A DNA stretch of 64,000 nt from Lactobacillus psittaci DSM 15354 (GTDB lineage Bacteria > Bacillota > Bacilli > Lactobacillales > Lactobacillaceae): contig NZ_AUEI01000008.1 in assembly GCF_000425905.1 (NCBI RefSeq), forward strand, positions 1-64,000, in the 5' to 3' direction. A model generated the notes under the pieces. It was not told the DNA's origin. It searched no databases and worked only from the letters and a program-made list of their open reading frames with translations. A program made the position numbers and the translations under genes. Of this stretch, positions 18,844 to 28,594 are shown piece by piece; positions within the stretch are counted from its first letter, which is position 1; every line of letters starts with the position of its first letter.

Positions 18844-20208
18844 TTAATGCTCTAACATTTGACGCAATTCGTAAATCGCATTTTTGATTTCACTATCAGT
18901 ACGCACGTCTTTTTCGATTTTTTCATAAGCATGCATAACTGTGGTGTGATCTTTACCGCCAAATTCTTGACCAATTTTTGGCAAGCTAGCATCTGTTAAC
19001 TCTCGTGCTAAGTACATTGCAATTTGACGAGGGACGACAATCTGTCTAACCCGCTTCTTGCCTTTTAATTCACTAACTGTTGTCTGGAAATAGTTAGCAA
19101 CTACTTCTTGAATTTTTGGAATCTGAATTCCGCGACTCTTTTGGACTAATTTTAGATCAGTTAAGGCATCTCGAGCCAAGTTGACATTGATGTCAGCTTT
19201 TTCAATGGTAGCATGTGCTTGTACCTTAACTAAGGCCCCTTCAAGTTCTCTAATGTTTGTGGAAACTTGAGATGCAATATAGTCTAGCGTTTGATCGTCG
19301 ATTCTTAAACCGTCAGATTCCGCTTTTTTCCGCAAAATTGCAATTCTAGTTTCCAAATCAGGAGGGGTAATTTCAACTTGTAAGCCCCAAGCGAACCGCG
19401 ATACCAACCGTTCAGATAAATCTGGAATTTCAGTTGGCAAGCGATCACTAGTCATAACAATCTGCTTTTGATCATTATAAAGGGTCTCAAAAGTATGGAA
19501 GAATTCTTCCTGAATCCCTTCTTTTTTGGCAAAGAATTGAATATCGTCAACCAATAATAAATCAGCTGTCCGGTACTTTTCACGAAACTCATCTTGAGTT
19601 TTATTTTTGATGGAGTTGATAAAGTCATTAACGAAAGTTTCACTTTGAATGTAAACAACTTTCGCATTAGGACGTTCCTTGAGCATTTGGTGCCCAATAG
19701 CCTGCATCAAGTGGGTTTTACCTAAACCAACGCCCCCAAAAATGAAGAGCGGGTTGTAAAAACTACCTGGGCTATCAGCGACTGCAAGTGCAGCTCCTTC
19801 AGCTAACTTGTTGCCTTCACCTTGAACAAAGGTATCGAAAGTGTACTTATCATTAAGTTGCAAATCCTTAGTGATAAAGTCACTGGCAACAGGTGTACTT
19901 TTAGCAGGTACTTTTTTTGGTGGCTCGGGTGCTTTAAAACGTTCTGGACTTTCTTCTCCGTCAATTTCAAACACTGGTAAAACTTCAAAATTACCATAGG
20001 CGTAAGCCGTTTGAATTAACTTGGTAGAAAGGTTGGTTTCCCAATAACCTTTAGCAATAGGATTCTTTACTGCAATGACCAATTCACCAGTTTCCTTATT
20101 ATAGGAAATAGGCTTAGTATTTTTGAACCAGGCATTATAAGCCACTTCGTTATACTCTTGGCGCATTTGTTCATTAAAGTAATCCCAAAATTTCTGTAAA
20201 TCGAACAC
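18844..20208 (-). CDS. dnaA: Chromosomal replication initiator DnaA
   Basis: This 454-residue AAA+ initiator binds DnaA boxes and opens the origin. Domain I is residues ~1-85. A short linker rich in P, K and E follows (~85-115). The AAA+ core has Walker A GGVGLGKTHLMQA, Walker B DLLLVDDIQFF and sensor SERLVSRFAWGL. The DNA-binding domain IV ends with GGKDHTTVMHAYEKI. It is transcribed away from oriC, which lies directly upstream. Confidence 0.98.
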   Translation of the reverse strand: MFDLQKFWDYFNEQMRQEYNEVAYNAWFKNTKPISYNKETGELVIAVKNPIAKGYWETNLSTKLIQTAYAYGNFEVLPVFEIDGEESPERFKAPEPPKKVPAKSTPVASDFITKDLQLNDKYTFDTFVQGEGNKLAEGAALAVADSPGSFYNPLFIFGGVGLGKTHLMQAIGHQMLKERPNAKVVYIQSETFVNDFINSIKNKTQDEFREKYRTADLLLVDDIQFFAKKEGIQEEFFHTFETLYNDQKQIVMTSDRLPTEIPDLSERLVSRFAWGLQVEITPPDLETRIAILRKKAESDGLRIDDQTLDYIASQVSTNIRELEGALVKVQAHATIEKADINVNLARDALTDLKLVQKSRGIQIPKIQEVVANYFQTTVSELKGKKRVRQIVVPRQIAMYLARELTDASLPKIGQEFGGKDHTTVMHAYEKIEKDVRTDSEIKNAIYELRQMLEH

Positions 20209-20672
20209 AAAAAATTCCTCACTTTAACTGTAAAAACATATTAAGTGTAGCATTACTTGCAGAAGTTTTCCACAAGTGAATAAAAAGAATTAAGAATTCA
20301 CAAGCTGTGCATAAGTGACTAAAAAGATATCCACTTTTTGACTGCGAAAAACTAAAAAACAGACTTATCTACAGCAAAAGTTGTGCATAACTTTTGAAAT
20401 AATACCAAAGGATTAAGTGACTTTTTGAAAACACTATCCACATGCTGTGGAAAAACTTTTTGACAAGTTGTGACTTGTGGAAAAGTGCGAGTACAAGCCT
20501 GTGATTTTCCAAAAAATGGCTAAAAAATTTTTTTATTTTTATCCACAAATCTTGCTAGCGCTCGAAAAAAATTAGCCTTTTTTGGAAATATTACTTGGTT
20601 TTTCGCTTTAAACATGCTATCCTTAATAGTAAATTGTGCTGTTAGCAATAAAAAATGGAGGTGCTAGATACA
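20209..20672. other. Chromosomal replication origin (oriC), dnaA-rpmH intergenic region
   Basis: This 464-base gene-free region between divergent dnaA and rpmH carries a cluster of DnaA boxes. TTATCCACA is perfect at 20539-20547. Close matches are at 20266-20274, 20306-20314 (reverse), 20365-20373, 20382-20390 (reverse), 20434-20442, 20446-20454 (reverse) and 20476-20484 (reverse). A very AT-rich stretch at 20519-20542 (AAAAAATTTTTTTATTTTTA) is a candidate unwinding element. Gene orientation also switches here. The promoters of dnaA and rpmH must lie in the same region. Confidence 0.9.
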
Positions 20673-20813
20673 ATGACAACTAAGAGAACATACCAACCTA
20701 AGAAACGTCACCGTCAACGTGTACATGGTTTCATGAAACGGATGAGCACATCTAACGGCCGTAAGGTTTTAGCAAGACGCCGTGCAAAAGGTAGAAAAGT
20801 CTTATCTGCTTAA
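20673..20813 (+). CDS. rpmH: 50S ribosomal protein L34
   Basis: This 46-residue, very basic protein begins [20 protein letters not shown] and continues with [19 protein letters not shown], the complete L34 signature. GGAGGTG lies about 10 bases upstream of the ATG. A terminator follows, so part of the transcription stops before rnpA, giving more L34 than RnpA. Confidence 0.97.
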   Translation: MTTKRTYQPKKRHRQRVHGFMKRMSTSNGRKVLARRRAKGRKVLSA

Positions 20814-20840
20814 ACCACTGAATTTACCAGTGGTTTTTTT
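20813..20840 (+). terminator. Terminator/attenuator between rpmH and rnpA
   Basis: AACCACTG and CAGTGGTT pair around a 7-base loop and are followed by T7. It starts in the rpmH stop codon and should be partly read through for rnpA. Confidence 0.75.
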
Positions 20841-20864
20841 AATGTTTGGATGGAATGAAACATT

Positions 20865-21233
20865 TTGAAAAAATCTTATCGCGTAAAATCGGAAAAGGAT
20901 TTTCAGACTGTTTTTAAAAAAGGCGATTCAGTAGCTAATCGCGCTTTTGTGGTCTACAAGTTAGTTCGGCCCGAAAACAAACATTTTCGGATTGGAATTT
21001 CTGTAGGTAAAAAAGTCGGTCATACGGCGGTAGTTAGAAATCGTCTCAAACGTTACATCCGAGCAACTGTTACAGAAGTAAGGGACCAAATTGATGCACA
21101 AGCAGATTTTTTGGTAATTACTAGACCATATGCTCGTGATTTCGGAATGACCGAAGTTAAACAGAATCTGATTCATGCTTTAACTTTAGCTAAGGTAATC
21201 GAAAATAGTTCAGAAGAAAATAAGGGGAACTAG
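20865..21233 (+). CDS. rnpA: Ribonuclease P protein component
   Basis: This 122-residue basic protein assists the RNase P RNA in trimming tRNA 5' ends. The family start [19 protein letters not shown] and the RNA-binding RNR motif [19 protein letters not shown] are clear. The start is TTG at 20865; nearby ATGs are out of frame. A weak GGATGG-type ribosome site and a rare start codon fit low RnpA output. It ends 1 base before yidC. Confidence 0.95.
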   Translation: MKKSYRVKSEKDFQTVFKKGDSVANRAFVVYKLVRPENKHFRIGISVGKKVGHTAVVRNRLKRYIRATVTEVRDQIDAQADFLVITRPYARDFGMTEVKQNLIHALTLAKVIENSSEENKGN

Positions 21234-21234
21234 G

Positions 21235-22092
21235 ATGAAAGGCATTTTAAATAAGAAAAATGTCAAACGAATCCTGGCACTTTTAGCAGTAGTTGCAGTT
21301 GCAGTTGTTGTAGCTGGTTGCTCTGCTAATACTGGCCATGTATCACATACAAGTGGTAGTTGGTGGGATCGTTACGTCATTTATTACTTTTCTCAATTCC
21401 TGCTTTGGTTAGCAGACTTGCTAGGTAAGAACTATGGCTTAACCATTATTGTATTTACAATTTTGGTTCGGTTGTTAATCTTTCCGCTTTTCGCAATTTC
21501 ACTCAAGAGTACGGCTAAGCAACAACAGCTTCAGCCAGAACTTGATAAGTTGCGAAAAAAGTATGCAGGTAATGATGTCGAAAGTCGACAATTATTAAAC
21601 GAAGAAACACAAAAGCTCTATAAAGAAGCCGGCGTAAATCCTTATGTTGGTTGCTTGCCTATGCTTTTGCAAATTCCATTTATGTTTGCTTTGTACCAAT
21701 CTATTTATGCGACTAAGCAATTACAAGCTGGAACTTTTCTTTGGATGAATTTGAGTAAGGCGGATCCTTATTATGTCATGCCAATTTTGGCTGCGGTATT
21801 TACATTCATGGCTTCATATGTAAGTCAAATGTCAATGCCGGATTCATCATCTGCCGGGATGACTAAGGCGATGACTTGGGTTACTCCAATCATTGTTGCA
21901 ATCCCCGCAATTAGTTTCCCAACTGCAATTACTCTTTACTGGGTAATTTCAAGTTTATTCTCCGTTGTGCAAACTTTCATCTTGCAAAACCCATTCAAAT
22001 ATGCGAGGGAGCAAGAAGCAAAGAAAAATGCTGAAAGGGAACGCAAGCGTAAGATACGTAAGGCGTACAAGCGCATCGGAAGAAAGAAATAA
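21235..22092 (+). CDS. yidC: Membrane protein insertase YidC (lipoprotein type)
   Basis: This 285-residue Oxa1-family insertase places proteins in the membrane, alone or with SecYEG. The lipoprotein signal ends VVVAGC. Five membrane segments follow; GLTIIVFTILVRLLIFPLF carries the conserved hydrophilic-groove Arg. The C-terminal tail is very basic (KKNAERERKRKIRKAYKRI) and should contact the ribosome. The adjacent jag/khpB gene found in many Firmicutes is absent here: mnmE comes next after a hairpin. Confidence 0.96.
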   Translation: MKGILNKKNVKRILALLAVVAVAVVVAGCSANTGHVSHTSGSWWDRYVIYYFSQFLLWLADLLGKNYGLTIIVFTILVRLLIFPLFAISLKSTAKQQQLQPELDKLRKKYAGNDVESRQLLNEETQKLYKEAGVNPYVGCLPMLLQIPFMFALYQSIYATKQLQAGTFLWMNLSKADPYYVMPILAAVFTFMASYVSQMSMPDSSSAGMTKAMTWVTPIIVAIPAISFPTAITLYWVISSLFSVVQTFILQNPFKYAREQEAKKNAERERKRKIRKAYKRIGRKK

Positions 22093-22129
22093 AAGTTAAT
22101 AAATCTAATTTTGATTAGATAAAGTAGTG

Positions 22130-22174
22130 AAAGTGCTTTATCCATCACATCGTGATGGAAATTGCGCTTTTTTT
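22130..22174 (+). terminator. Terminator after yidC
   Basis: AAAGTGC and GCGCTTT enclose an inner CCATCAC/GTGATGG hairpin, followed by T7. The in-frame codons upstream of mnmE fall inside this structure. Confidence 0.7.
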
Positions 22175-22193
22175 AATACAAAAAAGGAAGATA

Positions 22194-23579
22194 ATGATGC
22201 CGACATTAACTGAGTTTGATACGATTGCTGCAATTTCAACGCCAATTGGTGAAGGTGGAATATCAATTGTTAGATTATCAGGCGAAGATGCAGTTAAGAT
22301 TGCTAATAAACTATTTAAGGGAAAAGATTTAAGTAAAGTTGATAGTCACACTATCAATTATGGTCATATTGTTAATCCTGAAACTAAGCAAGTGATTGAT
22401 GAAGTAATGGTTTCAGTCCTACTTGCACCCAAGACTTTCACTAAAGAAGATATGGTAGAAATCAACTGCCATGGTGGGATTGTAGTCACCAATAAAATTT
22501 TGCAATTACTTTTGAAAAATGGGGCAAGAATGGCAGAAGCGGGAGAGTTTACCAAGCGTGCTTTTGTTAATGGCCGAATTGACTTAACCCAAGCTGAGAG
22601 TGTGATGGATATTGTGCGAGCTAAGACTGACAAGGCACGACAAGTAGCGATGAATCAGCTTGAAGGTGGTTTGCTAGTTAAGATTCGGGCAATGCGCCAA
22701 GAAATTTTAGATACTTTAGCTAATGTAGAAGTAAATATCGACTATCCAGAATATGATGCCGATCAAGTTACTGCCAAACAGATGCAAGAAACTTCAAAAA
22801 GTGTAATTGCCAAAATTAATCGTTTGCTCAAAACTGCCAGTGAAGGCAAGATAATGCGTAATGGTTTAGCAACGGCAATTGTAGGCCGACCTAATGTGGG
22901 AAAGAGCTCCCTGCTTAACTATTTGACTCAAGATGATAAGGCGATAGTGACTGACGTTGCTGGGACTACACGTGATACGCTTGAAGAATATGTCTCAATT
23001 AAGGGTGTACCGTTGAAGTTAATTGATACCGCCGGAATTCACCATACTGAAGACAAGGTTGAAAAAATTGGTGTTGAACGGTCAAAAAAGGCTATCGAGC
23101 AGGCAGATTTAGTTTTATTATTGCTTAACGCGAGCGAGGAATTGACGCCTGAAGATGAAAAATTAATTGAGTACACCAAGAATAAAAAGCGTATTGTGGT
23201 TTTAAACAAGTCTGATTTGGGACTAAAACTGAAAAAAGCGGACTTAGCTGCAAAAACTGATGCAGAAATTGTAGTCACTTCAATTCTGAAAGAAGAGAAC
23301 TTGGATGATCTAGAAGAAGCAATCAGGAAACTGTTCTTTAGTGGAATCCACAATTCTAATGATGAAGTACTGGTTACTAATCAAAGGCAAGCTGGCCTAC
23401 TTGAAAAGGCCAAAACTCAACTAACGGATGTGATTGAAGCCGTTGATAATGATGTGCCAGTTGATATTGCGCAAATTGATTTTACCGGAGCCTGGGATAC
23501 TTTAGGTGAAATAACGGGAGATAGCGCACCTGATGAGTTAATTACACAATTATTTAGTCAATTCTGTTTAGGTAAGTAG
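22194..23579 (+). CDS. mnmE: tRNA modification GTPase MnmE
   Basis: This 461-residue GTPase works with MnmG to install the cmnm5 group on U34 of certain tRNAs. An N-terminal tetrahydrofolate-binding domain (~1-120) and helical domain surround the G domain with [24 protein letters not shown] and NKSD. The C-terminus FCLGK contains the conserved CxGK catalytic motif. ATG-ATG at 22194-22199 follows AAAGGAAG; the second ATG is equally possible. The gene is 9 bases upstream of mnmG. Confidence 0.96.
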   Translation: MMPTLTEFDTIAAISTPIGEGGISIVRLSGEDAVKIANKLFKGKDLSKVDSHTINYGHIVNPETKQVIDEVMVSVLLAPKTFTKEDMVEINCHGGIVVTNKILQLLLKNGARMAEAGEFTKRAFVNGRIDLTQAESVMDIVRAKTDKARQVAMNQLEGGLLVKIRAMRQEILDTLANVEVNIDYPEYDADQVTAKQMQETSKSVIAKINRLLKTASEGKIMRNGLATAIVGRPNVGKSSLLNYLTQDDKAIVTDVAGTTRDTLEEYVSIKGVPLKLIDTAGIHHTEDKVEKIGVERSKKAIEQADLVLLLLNASEELTPEDEKLIEYTKNKKRIVVLNKSDLGLKLKKADLAAKTDAEIVVTSILKEENLDDLEEAIRKLFFSGIHNSNDEVLVTNQRQAGLLEKAKTQLTDVIEAVDNDVPVDIAQIDFTGAWDTLGEITGDSAPDELITQLFSQFCLGK

Positions 23580-23588
23580 GAGAAGAAA

Positions 23589-25487
23589 ATGCTGAAAACA
23601 TATAGCTCAAATGAATATGATGTAATTGTCGTCGGAGCAGGACATGCAGGTAGTGAAGCAGCCCTTGCTAGTGCAAGAATGGGTCAAAAAACTTTATTGC
23701 TTACGATTAGTTTAGACATGGTAGCCTTCATGCCATGTAACCCATCAGTTGGTGGACCTGCCAAAGGTACAGTTGTTAGAGAAATCGATGCCTTAGGTGG
23801 TCAAATGGGTAAAAATATTGATGCCACTTATATTCAAATGCGGATGCTCAATACTGGTAAGGGTCCTGCAGTGCGTGCTTTGCGTGCGCAAGCTGATAAG
23901 GTGCAATACCATGAAACAATGAAGCAGACGATTGAAGACACACCTAATTTAACTTTGCGCCAAGCAACAGTTGATGAATTAATTGTTGAAGATGGCGTTT
24001 GTCATGGCGTTATTACTAATACTGGTGCAAAATACCTAGCTAAAAGTGTGGTTTTAACAACCGGGACTTCAGCTCGTGGCCGAATCATTATTGGGGAACT
24101 TACTTATTCTTCAGGTCCTAACAATACAATCGCAGCTATTAAACTTTCAGAAAATCTTGAAAAACTAGGCTTTAAATTGCGCCGGTTTAAGACTGGGACT
24201 CCACCAAGAGTTAATGGCAATACAATTGATTTTTCAAAGACAGAAGAAGAACCTGGGGATAGCGAACCAAGACACTTCTCATTTGAAACCAAAGATGAGG
24301 ACTATCTCAAAGAACAACTTTCTTGCTGGATGACCTACACTAATGAAAGGACTCATCAGATAATTCGAGATAATCTTGATCGTGCTCCGATGTATACTGG
24401 GGTGATTGAAGGGGTAGGCCCGAGATATTGTCCATCAATTGAAACTAAGATTGTGCGTTTTGCGGATAAGCCACGGCATCAAATTTTCTTAGAGCCTGAA
24501 GGCAAAAATACGGATGAATATTACGTCGGCGATTTTTCAACTTCAATGCCAGAAGAAGTTCAACAAGATATGGTGCATTCGATTGCCGGTCTTGAAAATG
24601 CAGAAATGATGCGTCCTGGTTATGCAATTGAATATGATGTAATTGAGCCATGGCAATTAAAGCATACGCTTGAAACCAAGAATATTAAGAACTTGTTTAC
24701 TGCTGGTCAAATGAATGGGACTAGTGGCTATGAAGAAGCTGGCGGTCAAGGAATTATTGCAGGGATTAATGCGGCTTTGCGTGCACAAGGTAAGCCTGGT
24801 TTTACTTTGGGTAGGGATGAAGCTTATATTGGTGTCTTAATTGATGACTTAGTTACTAAAGGAACCAATGAACCTTATCGATTGCTTACTAGTCGAGCTG
24901 AATATCGCTTGCTTTTGCGTAATGATAATGCAGACTTGCGGTTAACAGAATATGGTCATGAACTTGGATTAATTAGTGATGAACGCTACCAAAGATTTGA
25001 AGCTAAAAAAGCAGCCATTAAGGCAGCTTTGGTTAAACTTTATGATGTTAAAATTCATCCAACTGATGAAGTGCAAGCATTTCTTGAATCAATTAATCAA
25101 AGTCCATTGACTGCTGGCCTTAGAGCTAGTGCCTTCTTGCGTCGCCCAGGGGTAACAGTTGAAGCAATTGAAAAATTAACTGGTGAAGAAATCGCAAGTG
25201 ATCGTTATGTACGTGAACAAGTGCAAATCGATGTTAAATATGCTGGCTATATCAAGAAGCAAGAATTGCAAGTTGAAAAGCTTCGCCGACTTGAATCAAA
25301 GAAGATTCCAGAAGGAATTGACTATAGTAAGATTGATGGCTTGGCTACTGAAGCACGGCAAAAATTTGAGAAGATTCGGCCAGAATCAATTGCTCAAGCA
25401 GAACGGATTTCAGGGGTAAATCCAGCTGATATTGCAATTTTGACGGTTTACATTCAACAAGGTAAGTATTCAAAAATTGAAAAGTAA
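23589..25487 (+). CDS. mnmG: tRNA uridine-5-carboxymethylaminomethyl modification enzyme MnmG (GidA)
   Basis: This 632-residue FAD protein is the partner of MnmE in wobble-uridine modification. The N-terminal dinucleotide fold [17 protein letters not shown] is present, as are [11 protein letters not shown], the [12 protein letters not shown]-like loop, [14 protein letters not shown] and the C-terminal helical tRNA-binding domain. GGAGAAG precedes the ATG. It is co-transcribed with mnmE and followed by a terminator. Confidence 0.98.
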   Translation: MLKTYSSNEYDVIVVGAGHAGSEAALASARMGQKTLLLTISLDMVAFMPCNPSVGGPAKGTVVREIDALGGQMGKNIDATYIQMRMLNTGKGPAVRALRAQADKVQYHETMKQTIEDTPNLTLRQATVDELIVEDGVCHGVITNTGAKYLAKSVVLTTGTSARGRIIIGELTYSSGPNNTIAAIKLSENLEKLGFKLRRFKTGTPPRVNGNTIDFSKTEEEPGDSEPRHFSFETKDEDYLKEQLSCWMTYTNERTHQIIRDNLDRAPMYTGVIEGVGPRYCPSIETKIVRFADKPRHQIFLEPEGKNTDEYYVGDFSTSMPEEVQQDMVHSIAGLENAEMMRPGYAIEYDVIEPWQLKHTLETKNIKNLFTAGQMNGTSGYEEAGGQGIIAGINAALRAQGKPGFTLGRDEAYIGVLIDDLVTKGTNEPYRLLTSRAEYRLLLRNDNADLRLTEYGHELGLISDERYQRFEAKKAAIKAALVKLYDVKIHPTDEVQAFLESINQSPLTAGLRASAFLRRPGVTVEAIEKLTGEEIASDRYVREQVQIDVKYAGYIKKQELQVEKLRRLESKKIPEGIDYSKIDGLATEARQKFEKIRPESIAQAERISGVNPADIAILTVYIQQGKYSKIEK

Positions 25488-25496
25488 TAAATAAGA

Positions 25497-25531
25497 AAAA
25501 TAGGGCTACGATAAAGTGGCCCTATTTTTTT
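25497..25531 (+). terminator. Terminator after mnmG
   Basis: AAATAGGGC and GGCCCTATTT pair around about ten bases and are followed by a T-run, 10 bases past the stop. Confidence 0.8.
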
Positions 25532-25814
25532 ACAATAAATCTTATGAATTGGTTAAATTTAAAAATAACAAGTTAAGTGCTTACAATTTAAAAAGTTGAA
25601 AAAGTGGGTACAAAAAGTAAGGATTGATAATGCTATCACAAATTTAAAGCTTGTAATATCAGTAAAAATAAAAATAAATAACGTCAGCTTGTGAAATCAT
25701 TATCTTTGGAAAAGCGGTTACATTTGCGACATGATAACGATAGCAAACACTTGCAATTGTGAAAAAAAGTGTTTTAATTACAAATGTAAGTATAACATTA
25801 AGGAGATGCACAAT
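25532..25814 (+). promoter_or_regulatory. Pyruvate oxidase control region with two cre-like sites
   Basis: GAAAAGCGGTTACA (25709-25722) differs from the cre core TGAAAGCGGTTACA at two positions. ATGATAACGATAGCA (25731-25745) matches WTGNAANCGNWNNCW except at one position. CcpA control of pyruvate oxidase is known in lactic acid bacteria. A clear -35/-10 pair could not be assigned. No other gene is seen in this stretch. Confidence 0.5.
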
Positions 25815-27620
25815 ATGGCAAAAATTAATGGCTCAGACGCTATGTTTAAAGTTTTATACGACTGGCATATTGATCACGTTTATGGTTTTCCAGGTGGTTC
25901 ATTTGACTCAAGTATGAACGCTATTCACAACTGGAAAGATAGAATTAAATTTATCGAAGTTCGTCACGAAGAAGCAGGTGCTTTAGCCGCTTCAGCAGAA
26001 TACAAATTAACTGGTAAAGTTGGTGTATGTTTTGGTTCAGCTGGACCAGGTGCTGCTCACTTATTCAACGGTTTGTACGATGCTAAGTTTGACAAGACTC
26101 CTATGGTAGCAATCGTTGCTAACGTTCCAGAAGGCCGTCAAGACATCGACTTCTTCCAAGCATTCGATGAAGACAAGTGGTTCTTGAACGCTAGTGTATT
26201 CTGCCGTCAACCAAAGACTGCAGCTCAAATCCCAGTAGTAATGGACGAATGTATTCGTCAAGCTTACGCAAGAAAAGGTCCTGCAGTAATGATTATTTCT
26301 AAGGACTTAGGTTGGGAAAAGATTGATGATAACTTCCGTGTAAACTACGATGCACGTGTTGAAGACAACTATGCTGCACCAACTAAGGCTTCAGTTGAAG
26401 AAGCGGTTAAACTTCTTAAAGAAGCTAAGAACCCTGTTATGTACTACGGTAATGGTGCAAAGGGATGTGGCGAAGAAATTAAGGAATTTGCTGAAAAATT
26501 CAAGACACCACTTCTTACTTCATACCTTGGTAAAGGTATTGTAGAAGATGAATTCCCTGCATACATGGGTACTATTGGCCGTATCGGGCCAAAGCCAGCT
26601 AACGAAATTCAAGGTCACACTGACTTGGTAGTTTGGGTTGGTAACAACTCACCATTCTCAGTATTATGGTTCCCAAAGGATGCTAAAGTAATCCAAATCG
26701 ATGTTGATCCTGCTAAGTTTGGTAAGCGTCACAAGGTTGATGTATCAATGCTTGCAGATGCTAAGAAGTCACTTCGTGCTATTATTGATGCTGGTGAAGC
26801 ACGTGATGAATCTCCATTATACAAGGCTGCTCTTGCTGACCGTCAAAATTGGGATGAATGGCTTGACAGCTTCAAGGACTCAAAGGAAAGTCCAGTTCGT
26901 CAAGAACCAATCTGGGATGTAATCAACAAAGAAGCTGCAGACAACGCAGTCTTTGCTATTGATGTTGGTAACGTAAACATGGACCACACCCGTCTTCTTA
27001 AGATGCACGGTGACCAAAAGTGGACTACTTCAGGTCTTCATGCAACTATGGGTTATGGTGCTCCAGCAGCTCTTACTGCAGCAACAGTTTACCCAGACCG
27101 TGAAGTATGGCAATTAGCTGGTGATGGTGGCTTCGCAATGATGTGTGAAGAATTGTTGACCATGGCACGCTACAACATGCACGTATTAAACGTTGTCTTC
27201 ACTAACGAAACTCTTGGTTACATCCAAGCAGAACAAGAAGATGAATCTAACCAACCATTGTCAGGTGTTATCATTCCAGATAACGACTGGGCAAAGGTTG
27301 CTGAAGGTATGAACGTTAAGGGTGTAACTGTACGTACTAAGGAAGAATTTGAAGAAGCAGTTAAGGAATGGAAGAAGATGGATGGACCAATGTTAATCGA
27401 CATTAAGTACACCCACGACATGCACTACTCAACTGAACTTAACACTCTTAGTGACCCAGCATTCGTTGAAAAGTACCAAGCACAACCATTGAAGCCATTC
27501 TCATACTTTGCTGAAAAGTTTGGCTTAGAAAATGATGCTGCAACTGGTGCTTCAGCTCACGAAGAAGAAGTTGAAGAAGAACCAGAAGAAGATGCAACTT
27601 CAGGTGCTTCAGCTCACTAA
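25815..27620 (+). CDS. spxB: Pyruvate oxidase with flavinylation-like C-terminal tail
   Basis: This 601-residue ThDP/FAD enzyme should convert pyruvate, phosphate and O2 to acetyl phosphate, CO2 and H2O2. The ThDP-fold is complete: VYGFPGG, RHEEAGALAASAEYK (catalytic Glu), FGSAGPGAAHLFNGLYDAK, the FAD domain, then GDGGFAMMCEELLT and NETLGYIQ. The start at 25815 follows AAGGAGATG; the 28 upstream codons are untranslated leader. After the enzyme fold (ending FAEKFGLEN) the protein has an extra ~30-residue tail: DAATGASAH (from residue 574), an acidic spacer EEEVEEEPEE, and DATSGASAH (from residue 593). Each D-x-x-(S/T)-G-A-S resembles the ApbE FMN-attachment motif. Codon use is that of a highly expressed gene. 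Confidence 0.92.
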   Translation: MAKINGSDAMFKVLYDWHIDHVYGFPGGSFDSSMNAIHNWKDRIKFIEVRHEEAGALAASAEYKLTGKVGVCFGSAGPGAAHLFNGLYDAKFDKTPMVAIVANVPEGRQDIDFFQAFDEDKWFLNASVFCRQPKTAAQIPVVMDECIRQAYARKGPAVMIISKDLGWEKIDDNFRVNYDARVEDNYAAPTKASVEEAVKLLKEAKNPVMYYGNGAKGCGEEIKEFAEKFKTPLLTSYLGKGIVEDEFPAYMGTIGRIGPKPANEIQGHTDLVVWVGNNSPFSVLWFPKDAKVIQIDVDPAKFGKRHKVDVSMLADAKKSLRAIIDAGEARDESPLYKAALADRQNWDEWLDSFKDSKESPVRQEPIWDVINKEAADNAVFAIDVGNVNMDHTRLLKMHGDQKWTTSGLHATMGYGAPAALTAATVYPDREVWQLAGDGGFAMMCEELLTMARYNMHVLNVVFTNETLGYIQAEQEDESNQPLSGVIIPDNDWAKVAEGMNVKGVTVRTKEEFEEAVKEWKKMDGPMLIDIKYTHDMHYSTELNTLSDPAFVEKYQAQPLKPFSYFAEKFGLENDAATGASAHEEEVEEEPEEDATSGASAH

Positions 27621-27639
27621 TTTTGACAAATAAACAAAA

Positions 27640-27677
27640 ATAAAGAAGCGAAACTTTAGGTTTCGCTTCTTTTTTGT
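27640..27677. terminator. Bidirectional terminator after pyruvate oxidase
   Basis: AAGAAGCGAAAC and GTTTCGCTTCTT pair around five bases, with T6 on the plus strand and A-rich flank on the other. It separates convergent genes. Confidence 0.85.
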
Positions 27678-27691
27678 ACTTAATTATTTAA

Positions 27692-28594
27692 TTATTGTTG
27701 TTTAATCTTAACTCCAAGAGAAATAAAAAGGGCAAGTAATAAACCGATACTACTAAAGCCGATGATGATACTTGAAGTGTTAGATTTTTTAGGCTTAGAT
27801 GTAGCTTTTTGGGCCTTTTTATGGGCAGTTACAGCTTGAGAACTAGCTTGTGGCTTCTTAGTCGAAGCTGCAGGCTTTTTCTTTGGTTTGGAATTTTTAA
27901 CTTTATGAACGTGGCCGTCGAGCTGAGCATTGGCCTTATTAATTGCGCTGGTAGCTTGATCAATTTGAGATTGGCTAGCGTTATTTTGACTTAAAATTTT
28001 TTGGCCGGCAGCGACAGCTTGGTTATAAGCCTGCTTGTTCTTTTCTTTAGCACCTTTATAAGGGGCGGATCTTTTGACTGTATCTTCGAAGTTAACAGCC
28101 GCAGCTAAATCTGCCTTATCTTCGCTAGTATTGCTATTTGAGTTATTTGTTTGATTTTGAGTTTCAGAATTTGAAGATTCAGCTTTGTTATTATCACTAG
28201 TTTTATCAGTTTCAGCTGAATTTGAAACAAAGGTGTTTTGAGACGTAAGGTCATGAGTAGAACCATCGATAAATTGCACCCTAGCACTACCGTCGTCATT
28301 AACAATAGCAGTTGCATTAGGGTTAGCAGTTTCAATATTCTTCTTAATCTGAGCAAGTTCATCAGCAGACAAGGCAGCTTGATTAGCTACAGTGACCTTA
28401 TCAGGCATCTTAATTGAATCAGCTAGCTTAGCAGGGGGTAAGCTACCAGAACTAGTTGACTTGTCAGAGCTGTCAGAAAGAGCATCAGCCGTAACTTGGT
28501 TATTAATTGAAATGGCAAAAAGAATTGTCGCTGAAAACATAGCAGCAAGAACATGCTGTGATAGTTTTGAAGGACTTTTCTTTTTAAAAAGCAT
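27692..28594 (-). CDS. Cell-surface protein with signal peptide, FIVAR-like region and C-terminal membrane anchor
   Basis: This 300-residue exported protein has a basic start and hydrophobic segment LAAMFSATILFAISINNQV as signal. A Ser/Thr/Asn/Asp-rich low-complexity region (~40-160) follows. The ~60-residue helical module NFEDTVKRSAPYKGAKEKNK with YNQAVAAGQKIL resembles FIVAR/albumin-binding type repeats. A Lys/Pro/Ala-rich wall-spanning stretch leads to one membrane helix (TSSIIIGFSSIGLLLALFIS) and a short basic tail. There is no LPxTG, so it is anchored as a membrane protein. AGGAGG lies upstream of the ATG. It diverges from the LPQTG surface-protein gene. Function is unknown; an adhesin role is a guess. 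Confidence 0.65.
   Translation of the reverse strand: MLFKKKSPSKLSQHVLAAMFSATILFAISINNQVTADALSDSSDKSTSSGSLPPAKLADSIKMPDKVTVANQAALSADELAQIKKNIETANPNATAIVNDDGSARVQFIDGSTHDLTSQNTFVSNSAETDKTSDNNKAESSNSETQNQTNNSNSNTSEDKADLAAAVNFEDTVKRSAPYKGAKEKNKQAYNQAVAAGQKILSQNNASQSQIDQATSAINKANAQLDGHVHKVKNSKPKKKPAASTKKPQASSQAVTAHKKAQKATSKPKKSNTSSIIIGFSSIGLLLALFISLGVKIKQQ

Noticed and set aside
20856-20910. ATG start for rnpA upstream of the TTG
   Set aside because: ATG at 20856 is in another frame and meets a stop; the conserved N-terminus begins at the TTG.
22152-22193. Longer MnmE starting at 22152
   Set aside because: The extra codons lie inside the yidC terminator and there is no ribosome site; MnmE proteins start at the later ATG.
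25731-25814. Cys-rich N-terminal extension of pyruvate oxidase
   Set aside because: It has no ribosome site and overlaps a cre-like site, while AAGGAG directly precedes the ATG at 25815.
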